Shown here: piece after piece, positions 1-11,446 of the stretch
How positions within the stretch are numbered: the stretch's first letter is position 1
Layout: every line of letters starts with the position of its first letter
Source: Pinus tabuliformis
Lineage: Eukaryota; Streptophyta; Pinopsida; Pinales; Pinaceae
Reading direction: 5' to 3'
Length of the DNA: 64,000 nt
Assembly: GCA_031772625.1 (NCBI GenBank)
Contig: CM062815.1
Coordinates: forward strand, 123,613,977 to 123,677,976
Notes under the pieces: model-generated
The model's input: the letters and a program-made list of their open reading frames with translations, nothing else
Told to the model about the DNA's origin: nothing
Database searches by the model: none
Made by a program: the position numbers and the translations under genes

Positions 1-159
1 CAGAGTTGGAGGGAGAGGTGGAATTTATTTTCTTTGTTCTTCTATATGATAACTTGGCAGCATAGCAGAAGGCCTCTATTGAGTGAGTTTTGTAGTCAGA
101 AACCTAAGTTGTCTTTGCATTAATCAAGTAACTATTTAGTCTGTGCTACGTTTTGGAAG

Positions 160-759
160 ATGAATTGCAAACCGGGTGACTGGAATTATTCGTCTTGTCA
201 ATATCTTAATTTCAACCAACAATATTCCTATCAACCTTGTGGGGATTTGAGGCATGGAGAGTCCTGCAATGATGAAATATGAGATTATGGTAACTTCAGT
301 AGAGGTGGTGGGTCATATGAGTATGGAAGCGAGGGTGGTGGCTGTGGGGGTTTTATCTACGGGGGAGGCTCAAATGTGAGACATGAACACTGGTGTTTCT
401 CTTCATGCATGTGTGGTGCCCACAATTTTTCTAGTTGCTCAAGTTGTTTCAAGTGCAAGGCATATACAAAGGTATATAGCAGTTGCAGTGTTGCGTATGA
501 AACCTCCAAGGGTTGAGGATCTAGAGGTTTTGCCTCTTTTAATAGTGGTTCCGACACATAACCTAATTGGAAATTTGGTGATTGTAATTGTGTTAGGTTA
601 GGATATAATGAGAATAACTTCGCTAGTAGGATGGAATGCTTAAGGTGCAATGCTCCAAGAGAGTCAGGCACTATTGTATGGTGCTTCCAAGAATTGAATG
701 GTAATCGAGGGGTGTTTGTAGAAACTGAAGCTATTTTGCAAGCTTTCAAAAGAAGGTGA
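160..759 (+). pseudogene. RanBP2-type zinc-finger protein pseudogene
   Basis: One reading frame from ATG 160 to TGA 757-759 (about 199 codons) carries three RanBP2-like zinc-finger segments. The first starts at residue 4 (KPGDWNYSSC) and has lost two of its cysteines to tyrosine. The second is around residues 73-92 (HWCFSSCMCGAHNFSSCSSC). The third, around residues 137-165, includes NNFASRMECLRCNAP, the hallmark of small plant three-finger RanBP2/NZF proteins, which are usually about 160 residues long and bind RNA or protein. A Gly/Tyr/Ser-rich linker joins fingers one and two. Three in-frame stops (TGA 280, TGA 514, TAA 559) kill the frame, yet no frameshift is needed. No intron is visible, which fits a retrocopy, but neither poly(A) nor target duplication was found. 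The family call is good; recent function is unlikely. Confidence 0.8.
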
Positions 760-1496
760 TGGGTTTATGGGTGGGATGTATTTGGTATAGATCCATATTG
801 TTTTGTTAGCTTTGTTTCTAGGGTAATGTGGGCAAGGGTTCAAGAAAGAAGGTTGTTCAGAAAGTCTCCATGCATGTGTGTTTGTACTATTTTTGTTTCT
901 ATTATGTATTTCAAATGGAAGGCAAACTGCAACATGGTTGAAGCTTGACAATCATATATTCTCTTGTCACCTTTTGTATTTATAATTTTGCTTCTTCCAT
1001 GATGATGCTTTGCTTCATACTATAAAAAATAACAGTGGTTGGTTTAAATTATATCGCTAAAATTAATGTGTAATTTAACTTAGGCAGTTGTGTCACATAG
1101 AGAGAAGAAAAGAGTGCTAATATTTTCATTGAGATTAATGTGTGTAATTTGAGTTTCTTTAGCTTCAAATGTAACTCCATGATTATTGGGAATTTGTGTT
1201 CTCATTGTGACCTTGCATATCATATTTGATATGCATTGTGTGATGTTGTTCTTTCAAACATTGTACATGTATTGGAAACTGGGTATGAATCTACTACTTT
1301 CTCCATCACTCAACATGCAGAAATCCATGTTCCCCTTGTGCTAAATTTAAGTACATTACTGTTCATAGTTATTTTCTTTCTAACTCATCATTCTCACTTT
1401 TACATAGCAAGAGCCTAATTGTCTAATCTCTTAAAGAAAGTGGCTTATTGTTTCTTCTGAAATTCAACTTGTATTTGATGGCTTTTAAATCCTGTA
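760..1496. other. Unassigned AT-rich sequence
   Basis: No convincing coding frame, RNA or repeat was recognised. The first part may be the 3' untranslated trailer of the zinc-finger pseudogene. Confidence 0.4.
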
Positions 1497-1590
1497 CATG
1501 GATTCGACCAACGAGAACAGAAAAACATTGTGAAGAGATTGTCCATGAATTCGACTAACGGGAACAGGAAAACACCTTGAAGAGGCATGA
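1497..1590. repeat. 47-bp tandem duplication
   Basis: Two imperfect copies begin at 1497 and 1544, each opening CATG(G/A)ATTCGAC and continuing AACAGGAAAAC-like. They lie just outside the left inverted-repeat arm and may belong to the same degraded LTR-like element. Confidence 0.7.
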
Positions 1591-1663
1591 CATCAAGCAC
1601 AAAGGTGATTTTTAGTTCGGTGGGTCATTAAGAAATGGAAGAATACAATTACTCTTGACTGAT

Positions 1664-1751
1664 CTGATATCCATGATTGTCATTTGTGAGACATATAATT
1701 CAAGATTCTGATATCCATGCTTGTGATTTGTGAGACAACCAATTCAAGGCC
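1664..1751. repeat. 44-bp tandem duplication
   Basis: Two copies starting CTGATATCCATG begin at 1664 and 1708. The second copy overlaps the outer end of the left inverted-repeat arm, whereas the right arm has only one copy. The duplication is therefore either specific to the left copy or lies outside the shared unit. Confidence 0.7.
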
Positions 1752-2075
1752 TCATGACTTGTATACATCATATGAATTGGCATGAGCTATACTCTGCCCC
1801 CTATAGTTGACCATGTGTAAGGCTATAGATATCAACTGGATTTTGTTTTGTGAGTTTCCCCTTTGAATTTTGGAAAAAAAATCAATAAATGAAAATGGAG
1901 CATGTTTATTTCCACCAACATGAAATAGCCACAGTCAGATGTTGTAACTTTGTTCTTGGATCTCACCTGGTTAGGAATGACAAGGTTCTACTTTATCGAG
2001 TAAGTCATGACTGTTATCAATTGGTTTTATTGAAAACATAATAGCATGGTTCTGTATGTCCCTCAAGTATATGGA
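1709..2075 (-). repeat. Left arm of a ~370-bp inverted repeat
   Basis: Its reverse complement matches 4977-5346 along the whole length with scattered substitutions and small indels. Shared landmarks include the stretch complementary to CAAAACAAAATCCAGTTGAT, a T/A run, and a segment around an ACCAGGTGGGATCCAAGAAC-like block. The arms are about 2.9 kb apart. They may be two opposed copies of an LTR fragment or the ends of a degraded element. Confidence 0.8.
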
Positions 2076-4976
2076 ATTTAGATCAATGATATACATTATT
2101 ATTTTTTTATTTTGTGTTGAATACCCACTAATGCATAACCTGACAAACCTATGAGTGGAGATTCACATGGAGATTATCCTTTATTTGTTTTTTTTGGATT
2201 AGAAAAATTTGTTTGATATTGGTCATATATATGTCAAATCTTTAATTGATTAATGTTGGAATTAAGAATGTAATCTTCACATTTGAGCACAACTTATTAT
2301 TCATAATTTTACATTATTGAAATCTCAACAATTACTTTTCATATTTCCTTCCTTATGGTATTCATTGAACAAAATTGTATTAGTCTAACTCCTGATCATA
2401 CTAAAGTATCATAATTGGTTATGCCATCAAAGGCAACAAAATTTTCCTCAACCACCTCCCTGTGGTGTTGGGGTACTGCTTTGGTTTGCACCACATTGCT
2501 TTTGTTCTTCAAGTTTGAAAAAATTTGCTTCATAACTAAACTAGACTCCCTACAAATTTTCTGTACCTCCTATATACTTTCCTTGAGTGCCTCTTTCTCT
2601 TGGATGTTATGAAATGCAACACTTTCTATATTAATACCCTAGCTAGTCTGTGAAGATTGACCAATCTTGTGATGTCAAACATTTGATGTCTGGCCATGAA
2701 AATTGATACCACAACCAGGGATTTTGCAACATGTTTCAAGTAAAGTCACTCGTGTTCGATATATTAGCAATGAATAACTATTGGTGCTTGAACCACATTA
2801 TTTCCTGTTGATAATGGTGTGGAGATGGTTGATGGTGAAATCCATCAATTTTTTAATCGTCTCTTCTATGTGTGCATATGCATTAGGACTATTTTTTTTT
2901 TAAATACCTGTTCTTCTTAAAAAACTATTTGTAATTATGGATTGTTTTAACCATCTCAGAAATGTATCGATTTTATTCAAATATTTGGAGGATCTCCTCC
3001 TGTTGTTCCATATTCCATGCTGCTAGCTTGTGGATGTTGGGCCAATTCTTAAGATCTATTTCTCATTGTAGCTGTTTACTACTTTGGAATTATAGTGTCA
3101 GGAAGAGATATTTTACAACTTGGAACTGTAGGTGGGTTGGTTGTAGCAGAAGTTTAGTTCTCCATTTGATGCTTTTGGTATTCTTCTATTTTCATTTTTT
3201 CTATGTTAAAATCTTTGGATTGATCATCCATGAGTTGAGGAAATTCCTCTTGTAGTGTGTAATAAAGGTTATGCCTGTCCATCCAACTGTAACGGATGGT
3301 TCTTCCCACGTGACAGGAGGCCTATTCTGCATGAAGTCAACTGCCTGCTTAGATATTCTACCTCCATTAGGATAGTCCCAGGTATGAAAGCTATATTGAT
3401 ACCTGTCCTAGGTGTGAAGAGATTTATTGGTACTGGGTCTTGTGTATTCCTGTGAGGGGTACAATTATGTTTTATGAAGGCTAGCTTTGTTGCTCCAACT
3501 CCATACTCCAGTTCCCAATTTTCCCCGATAATTTTGATGTGATAAGGAGACTGGGGTCTCCATGAAAGCACTCTGTTGTAACTGGTGAGGTTGTTAATGG
3601 TCATTGGTATGTATTTTGCACACTGTTCACCCTGTTAAGGGAGGTTAATGAACAAATGAGAGGTTATTTTCTCTACCGTTCACACACAGTTATTTTAAGT
3701 GTAATCAATTGATGCTCCAAAATCTACATTTTTTCTGTCTATTATAGGTAAAGGGGATTCTTTGAACAACTGACAAGTTATTTTCTCTACCATTCACATG
3801 CACATAATTATCTTAAGTGTAATCAATTGATGCTCCAAAAGATGAAATTTTCTTGTCTATTGTGGGTAAAGGGGATTCTCTGGGTTGAATTTGGGCTTGC
3901 ACTTTAAATTTCTTCTTCTGGCATCGTAGTCATAGGGTGCGTTGATGACCTTAATTTTAAGAAAGCATATTGTTCTAGATGGATCTGGCTTGTAGACCTC
4001 AATTGAACATCTCACAACTTGTAAGGGGACTTTGTTGGCCAGGTTTCATTTGTAAATATTTTAGTTGTGGATTTGATAAATTTTGTATGGTTCAGATTGA
4101 TGGTGGGTGACATATGGTTTCCTTTGGTTGTTTTGAAGTATTTCTTAGTGACATGTAAATGTTTGTATTTTTTCCCTTTATGCTTTTCATGATTACCTGT
4201 ATGGATAGGACACTGGTTCAAAATGCTACCTATCAGATTGTTTGCTCAACCCAACAATTATTTCCAGGCTTGGAATGGATGTGGCTAGAGATTCAGTGGA
4301 TGTTGTAGCTGACACTGTGGAAACAAGGAAATCCAATGTCACTGCTCAAATATGGAGGTCTTGATTAAAAGGATCAAATTGCAGCACAAGTTACTGGTTC
4401 ATAGTTTTGAATTGGTGGAAGAGGTTCTTTCAAATGCTTTGTGAATGAGAAAGGCCAAACCCAAACACAAGGGGAAATTTTCTTTTGATAGACAAGATGC
4501 TATGGGTGGTTAGAGGAGAAAATTACAATAGTTTTGATACAATCATTTCCAACGACATTGAAAAGCTTAGTGCCAAACAACCTAATCCATAACAGAGAAG
4601 GAAGCTACATTTTTATTACAGTGAAAGTGATTTTTCATCAGATATGTCATATCAACAAATGATAATTTCTTTACATAATAATAATTGAAGAGAAAATATG
4701 GAATGTTATTACCAACAATGTGGCAAATACTTTGCAAACAATTTCAACATTGTATAATTCTTTGTACTTGAATGTTTTGAAATTATTGAATATAAGTAGC
4801 TATTTATTAGACCCTTTCAAATTAGAACTTTTATTTTACTTAAGATTAAATCACAATTTTTTTTATTAGACAAGAATCTTTTAGACACCTATATAAGTTT
4901 TATATGATCTAACATGGTTAGATTTTGAAAATTAAAATAAATAAAAATATAATTGTTAATTGAAAATGAAAAAAAA
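2076..4976. other. Interior of the inverted repeat, no recognised gene
   Basis: About 2.9 kb of AT-rich sequence. A 111-codon open stretch on the minus strand (3269-3604) and a 97-codon one on the plus strand (2962-3255) match no family I know. I saw no transposase, reverse transcriptase or zinc-knuckle motif. A 114-bp tandem duplication at 3650 is described separately. Confidence 0.5.
3650..3882. repeat. ~114-bp tandem duplication
   Basis: Two copies start at 3650 and 3764 (114 and about 119 bp). Shared blocks are GTTATTTTCTCTACC, AAGTGTAATCAATTGATGCT and GGTAAAGGGGATTCT. Confidence 0.85.
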
Positions 4977-5346
4977 TCCATATACTTGAGGGACATACAT
5001 AACCATGCTATTATGTTTTCAATGAAACCAACTGATAATAGTCTTGAATTACTTGATAAAGAAGAACCTTTTCATTCCTAACCAGGTGGGATCCAAGAAC
5101 AAAGTTACAACATCTGACTATGACTATTTCATGTTGGTGGAAATACACATGATTGATTTTCATTTATTGATTTTTTTTTTTTTTAGATTCAAAGGGGCGA
5201 CTGTCAAAACAAAATCCAGTTGATATTTATAGCCTTACATATGGTCAAATATAGGGGGAAGAGTATATCTCATGCCAATGCATATGATGTCTACAGGTCA
5301 CGAGGCCTTGAACTTGATGTCTCACAAACCACAAGCATGGATATCA
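4977..5346 (+). repeat. Right arm of the ~370-bp inverted repeat
   Basis: Reverse-complement partner of 1709-2075. It contains a purine run (AAAGGGGCGAC) followed by TGTCAAAACAAAATCC at about 5201, which resembles a polypurine tract followed by an LTR start, but this is not proven. Confidence 0.8.
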
Positions 5347-5367
5347 AAATGTTGAACTGGTTGTCTC

Positions 5368-6893
5368 TGTTAGAAAAACACAGAGGGGATGTGAATCAAT
5401 ATTTTAAACTACTTAAAACTTTTCTTTTCTTATTCAGAGTTCTATACGCGGCTGTTATGAATTAAACCTATGTATGTATGCAATTGTGATGAAGACAAGT
5501 AGCGTATATCTAGTTTAATAAATAATTTAGTTAATTCGTCATCTGTTTAACTTGAACCAATATATCAATACTTCAATAAACATTAATTAAGCAATAATCA
5601 TGTGCAGTAAGAACAAAATAATTCATCACACACAAGCAACACATGAACATAAAGATTTCTTTTAGGTGGAAGCCTAATGTGGGAAAGAACCACCATTGTT
5701 GTAGTCTCTGTTTTCTTCCTTTATTATAAAGAAAAAGTTCTCACAATACTTGTACTGGATCATACTCATACTAGTACACATGCACCCACCTATAGAAGGC
5801 TACAACCTTCTCTCATTTTCCAACTTCTACTGGAAGGGAGCTACAACCCCCTTATCCTCTATTCTTTGTGGATCGCTTTTCAGAATACTTCAAACTGGAT
5901 CCATTCCAAATATCAGACAACAATAATAAAACTAACACTGTATCAAATCACTGAACCGAATTCATCACCAAATAATTAAACAAACCAAATATTGAAACTC
6001 AAACAACCAAAGTAGCTAGATAATTTCAATTCACTGTATACTCTTTATCAAAATGTCATAACACCTACTGTTCATCACAAAAACTATCCTATCATTGCAA
6101 ACCCTAGTCAATCTTATGTAAAAATATATACATAATCAATATGATAAATATATGTGTGTATACGCACTTTATCTTCAGCTAGCCCGCGTACATATCTCAA
6201 AACACTGAACCCTGAAACTGAATCACTGCACAACTAAAATCAATGACTAAAAATCATACTGACCTTGTCACATATCTATGAAACAAATACAGATCATCTC
6301 ATAGCAAAATCATTCATAACATAAACATTTCAACATCAATCAACACTGTCAAACATAGATCATCATGGAAGACTTCATCGATAGACAACAACAAACACAA
6401 CTAGACTGATAAGACATCGCAGTATTTATAAGACACTTCAACGTATGTACGTGATTTTCAGGAAGCATACCCATGTGCAGATATGTCCATACTGCATAAT
6501 TGATACACGGCTATCAAAAAGGCGATCCGTGTATGTACGCGACCTTTCTAAAGAAAAATTGCGTATAGATCTGTAACTACTAAATAATACCTTCATTGCA
6601 CAACATATCATAAACCAAACCCAAATCTCAACACACACTGTAAAAGACACACATCATAACATCACCATCACAAATATATCAACCCATAAGAATATTATTC
6701 AATGTGCATTCATTTCAGATCTATAAGATCTGATCCATCATCATACTTCTAGGTGCACACATATTTTAGATCCAACAATTCATTAAAAAACAAAACAATG
6801 CACACCTAACACTTTGATATCCATCTCCTTATATAGCTTAGGCCCTAGCCAATACCTTAGTCCAATTCCATAGTTATGCCGATGGTATTCTTT
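5368..6893. repeat. LTR-like repeat, copy 1
   Basis: It opens TGTTAGAAAAACACAGAGGG followed by GTGAATCA, an opening I associate with LTRs of plant Copia elements, and has the downstream signature AGGTGGAAGCC..GGGAAAGAACCACC near 5666. A diverged relative in the same orientation lies at 56880-58300 and shares the 'aggtgga..aaccacc' block and a later CTACTGGAAG-type block. No partner LTR, primer site or coding sequence was found beside it, so it may be a solo LTR or fragment. The right boundary is approximate. Confidence 0.45.
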
Positions 6894-6943
6894 GACGGAA
6901 AATATCCATTTTCACATTCATTACTATGGGCCAATACCATGGT

Positions 6944-8997
6944 TGATCTGAAATGGGGCACTAAAGGCTTCTTGTTAAGCTTACAAGAACCTCTCCCACT
7001 CCAAATATTATTAATTTCCAAGATCTAGCTTATGAGTAACCGATTGCGGAATTAAAAATGCTTGAAATAGGTGTATGCTTGTGTTTGCCTTTAACTGCTT
7101 AATTGCCTTAAGTCTATTTGCTTAAATTGATATATAAACACACATAACAGTAAAATGTAGTAAATAAACAAACACATAAGACAACAATATAATATGGAGT
7201 TCACCCTAATATCTTGGGCTACGTCTCCTTGATTTCTAGTCAACTCAACTAGGTTCTTTGTGATTATGGCTAAATTCTTTTTACAAGCTCCGCGCTCAAC
7301 TCCATTGGTTTACAACTAAACCTATGGGTTTAGAATACCATATTATCCCACTGGCTATCCATACTCAGCAGACAGATCTAGGCTTCTTTGGACATGACCC
7401 CTTTAGTCAGTGCTCTGAGCTTCTTGAGCTTCTGGCCTCTCTGACTCCCTCAGAATTCTGTATTGTATCTGGAACTCCTTCTTCTATCTTCAGCACACTT
7501 CAGACACCAGCAACAGCTGGATAATTTCGATCTCTTTTTTGTTCTGTAGCTTCATTACAGCTCCATGGATCTTAGAAGTCTACTATGAGCTCTTTGGCTC
7601 TGGCTCTGGCTCTCGGCTCTGGCTCTGGCTCTTGGCTCTGGCTCTGGCTCTCAGCTCTGTCTCTTAGGAGCTTCTGGTTTCTCTTGACCTTTAATTGAAT
7701 CTCTACTTCTGAGTCATTCCGACTCCATAGACTACCTCCTCTGGGCTTACACTCATCATTCAAGCATCTCTGAGCCTCTTGGGCTTCTTTGCTCTTCTCC
7801 TAAGCATAACTCTGCCTCTCTGTGTTATCTCTCAGCCTCTGCGCGAATCTCATCAACCTTCAGCCCCTTTAGCACCTTTGTCAATTGTGCTCTCTGTGTT
7901 TTTGTAACACATCGGTTACAGTCCTCCATCATGGAAAACCACGTGTTTCCACAAAAGAATCAGTTTCCCACTGCAATGAACTAGCGGGCACAGGAAACCC
8001 AACCTTTTGGCCTTCCTCCTACAGAAAGCCCGCGTTTGAACACGTAACACAATACATAGGGAAAACTGGCGAAAACACATCATTGGATCTTTTAACCGGA
8101 ACTAAAACAATATGGAATCACCCCTATAAACCTATCGGGTCCATCATCTTAGCACATTTTCAAGTCACATGGCGAAATGGCCAAAAACACCAAATACACA
8201 GGAATACATTGAAAATCCAAAATTCCGAATTTCAAATATTATGTAGCCGCACTTATAATCCTTATCGGGTCAGGGTTCTTTATCACATATCGTATGTCGC
8301 ACGACGAAATGCTTAAAGCCCATGAATTTGACAAATACACGGAAATACAAAGGAAATCCGCTATTGGGCACCAAGCTAGATCTCAAATGGTATGAAACTG
8401 CGTCTATAATCCTTACCGGGTCCGTGCTTTATCGCAAGTCGCAATCACGATGTGCATTGGCCCTTTGTATCGGGGATCATTGATCGTCGATCGCCGATAT
8501 CAGCATTTTTCTATCAGCCCCATCGCTATATCGACATATCGCAATATCGCTGTCGCAATGGCCCTCGGGGTCTTCCCTTTGACTGTGCCTATCGCCGATT
8601 GCTGATCATCGCATATCGCAATTGGCTCGCCCAGGGTCCCAATATCACATGATAGCCTACCGACGCTTTGATATATTGGACATCGTTAATCGGGGGTCCT
8701 TAAGGCCTGTTGCTCTACCCTTTACACCTTTCTGATGCGATTTTCTTTAGAAAACATTTATTTCTCCTAAGTCCCATTTAATAAGAAAATGCCTCCTTTT
8801 CAAAGGACAATGGGCAATCTTCTTTTTGCAATAACTTTTTCATCTGAAGTCCATTTTAGCCCATTCAAATTTTGTTAGATTCAGATTGAAGAGATCTATC
8901 CAATGAGATTATTTCCAAGAGCATCCCTTGACTTTCATTTTCCTCTGTGAGGAACATTTTTAGACTTAGAGGTTTATCCAAGATCCATTTTGGATCA
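6944..8997 (-). repeat. 3' LTR of the TR-GAG-like element
   Basis: A 2054-bp direct repeat of 11447-13466. It contains a (GGCTCT)n microsatellite (about 7588-7680) and a CG-rich patch dense in TATCG/CGATA words (about 8440-8700). Confidence 0.92.
7588..7680. repeat. (GGCTCT)n microsatellite in LTR
   Basis: Imperfect hexamer array with units GGCTCT, GGCTCTC and similar. The equivalent site in the other LTR (12090-12150) has a shorter array, so the array has changed length since insertion. Confidence 0.85.
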
Positions 8998-9010
8998 TTC
9001 CTTCCCACTA
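8998..9010 (-). promoter_or_regulatory. Polypurine tract of the TR-GAG-like element
   Basis: On the minus strand AGTGGGAAGGAA abuts the TGATCC start of the 3' LTR, the expected plus-strand DNA priming site. Confidence 0.7.
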
Positions 9011-9914
9011 AAAAGCTTTTGGACTCCAAAAGACTGATATATTGATCTGAACAGTAAATGAGAGTATGTCACCCTCTTCTTTCAACCTCCATACACTTGC
9101 CTTGCATAGTGGCTCTGAACCAAAGCCTTCGAACACTCCCTTCCTGGATGTGCTTGTCCTCTTGGGAAGAACTGTCTTCCTCCTTGACTTCATGCAGAAC
9201 TCCTGCTGAGAAGGTCACAGAAGGTAGTTTGAACTTCTCTACCTTGATCATTGATCCAAGGTGGCTCAAACCAATGTGAAGTTACATCTGCTTCACAAAA
9301 TTTTCATTTGTACTTGTTTGACATATTGTCAACAACAACTGTTAACAACAACAGGACTACAGACAACAATTGGATGCGCTAAACCCCTGCTTCAACAAAA
9401 GAAACAAATTTCACATCTTGTGAACACCTCCATGTCTTTACATTTGCATACAAATGATTGACTAGATAACAAGCCAACAAAACATGCCTTTAAAACAATG
9501 GACCCTTCAAGTCAGGCATGTAGAAAAAGATCTTTAGAATTCTTTTTCAAAGATGAAACACTTCATCATTATCTCCATCTTGGAGACCAAATCAACTTTT
9601 TCCAAGTCAACATTAACATTACATGCATGCTTAAAAACAAAGCAAACAACCCTTTAGGTTAATCACACATGCATGTTCAAATACAAGGAAATCATCAACA
9701 TCCCTGTGTTCATGCATATCATGCTTATGCATGCATTTCATCTTTCAACTTTCGCTTAAGCACACTGTAAGCTGAAATGAACATAATGTTGCAGCAATAA
9801 AGTGAGTCTCCTACTCAACTTTTTCCATTCACCTTCTGGGTAAAAACCTGCAACTTGCATCTCATTAAGAAAAAAATGCAAATAGATGTGATACATCAAT
9901 AGACATGCAATCTT

Positions 9915-11197
9915 AATTGGATAATAATTCTAACCATTTCCTATCAATCCATTTCAAAGGTCCTTCCTTTTTCTGCACATCAGCATCAACATGTGAATCA
10001 TCTTGAAACACATCATTCATGGAATGTTTCTTTCCATTCCTTCCATTTTCTTTTTCCACCTTCTTCAAGTTTTGTGGAAGCATTGTTGGATTCAGAGTCC
10101 AACACTTTTCGGCAATGTGTCCTTGCTTATGGTAGTAAGTGCAACACATGTGCATCCTCTTGACAGCATGATTTGCCTTGTCCAATGGAACTTTGGCTTC
10201 TTGCTTATTTTCCTTCAAAATTTTCTTGTATGTGGCCATTCTCTTCCAACATCTAGAAACATTATGGTTACCAAACCATAAAAGGAACATGCAATTCTTT
10301 TCCCATACTTATATGGGAATTTACCATGTTGAACATAATCAAAAGGAATATGGTTAGAACTAGTTTTATAACTTTCTCTTTCACCTTTATTGCCTTCATG
10401 AGGAGGTGAATTGAATGAAGAAGTAGCTCCCTTTGGAACACCACAACCTCTTTTAGGCTGTCAGAGTTTCCACAAATCTCTGGTTCAAGTGTATGCTGAT
10501 ATACACCTTCTTTTTGCAAAGTATGCTTCACACTATTGCATTCCCCAAGAATACAATCTTCACAATCTTGAGGTAGAAGACTTGCAATGAAACTCCTTGG
10601 AACTATTTCAATGGCCTTCATGGCAGCTTTGGAACTTTCTCCATAAGATTTTCCATAGCCAAGACCCAAATACTTAGGCATTTACTCAACTATTATTGGC
10701 TCAACAATACCTTGTGCATGTTTTCCCAAGCCTTTTCCTTCATAGCCCATCTTGGACATTAACTTGGAACCTATGCCTCTGGTATGTTTTTCAAAAGAAC
10801 CAATATAAATATTCTTAGAGGAAATTGAAGACAAACTGGAATTATTTACCTCTTCTTCAAGTTGATACTTGACTAAGGTTTCTTTTGCAATAAAGAGCTA
10901 TGTCTCCAACTCATGCATCCTTTCCAGGTTCATATTTGCAATATGAAGTTGCCTCTCCATTTCGTTCAATTTGTTAGAAAGCAACTACGTCTCTTCCTTC
11001 ATGGAATTCAACTGCTCTCTAAGTCTGATGCTCTTCCTTCCATCCTCATACATTTCTCTCACCATATCCATCATGGTGAACAAGTCTTGCTTCATGTCTT
11101 CATCAAAGAATCTTGTGAAGAAAGAAGTATTTGAGGACTCACTTGTAGAAGTCGTCAATATCAAAATGAACAAAAGAACTTCCAACAAGATTAACAA
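9915..11197 (-). pseudogene. Gag-like gene with coiled coil, G-patch and zinc knuckle (broken)
   Basis: Read from about 11197 downward on the minus strand. The first part (to about 10810) is a Leu/Glu/Lys/Met-rich heptad-like stretch, probably a coiled coil. Next comes a G-patch (about 10783-10694) with the signature [18 protein letters not shown], then a Gly/Tyr motif (YLGLGYGK). Near 10150-10105 lies a CCHC-type knuckle (CTYYHKQGHIAEKC) whose second cysteine is Tyr. G-patches are RNA-binding and occur in some retroelement Gag/Pro proteins; the knuckle would bind element RNA. Breaks: TAG at 10985-10987, TAG at 10898-10900, TAA at 10682-10684, and a frameshift near 10270-10290. Coding stops before 9900, and 9011-9914 holds only short open stretches. 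Confidence 0.75.
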
Positions 11198-11432
11198 AGA
11201 GCTTATTCAAGCAAACTTTTGCAACAAACCTCTTGTGCTTCAAGGATTGCTTTGAGGTCCTTTGGGATAAGAAGAATGCCTTTAGGCCTTCTTCCTTCTT
11301 GTCCTCTCTTGAACCTTTGCAAACTCAAACAATAGTTTGTTTACAAACAATCAAGCAACAAAATCCTTGCTACTGTTTGAACACCTTTCAAGTCAACCAA
11401 GCATATAGATTGATTTGTCAATCAAGCATCCT

Positions 11433-11444
11433 GCTCTGATACCA
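11433..11444 (-). promoter_or_regulatory. Primer binding site (initiator Met tRNA)
   Basis: The minus strand reads TGGTATCAGAGC, the standard plant iMet complement, 2 nt from the 5' LTR. It fixes the element's orientation. Confidence 0.92.
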
Positions 11445-11446
11445 CC

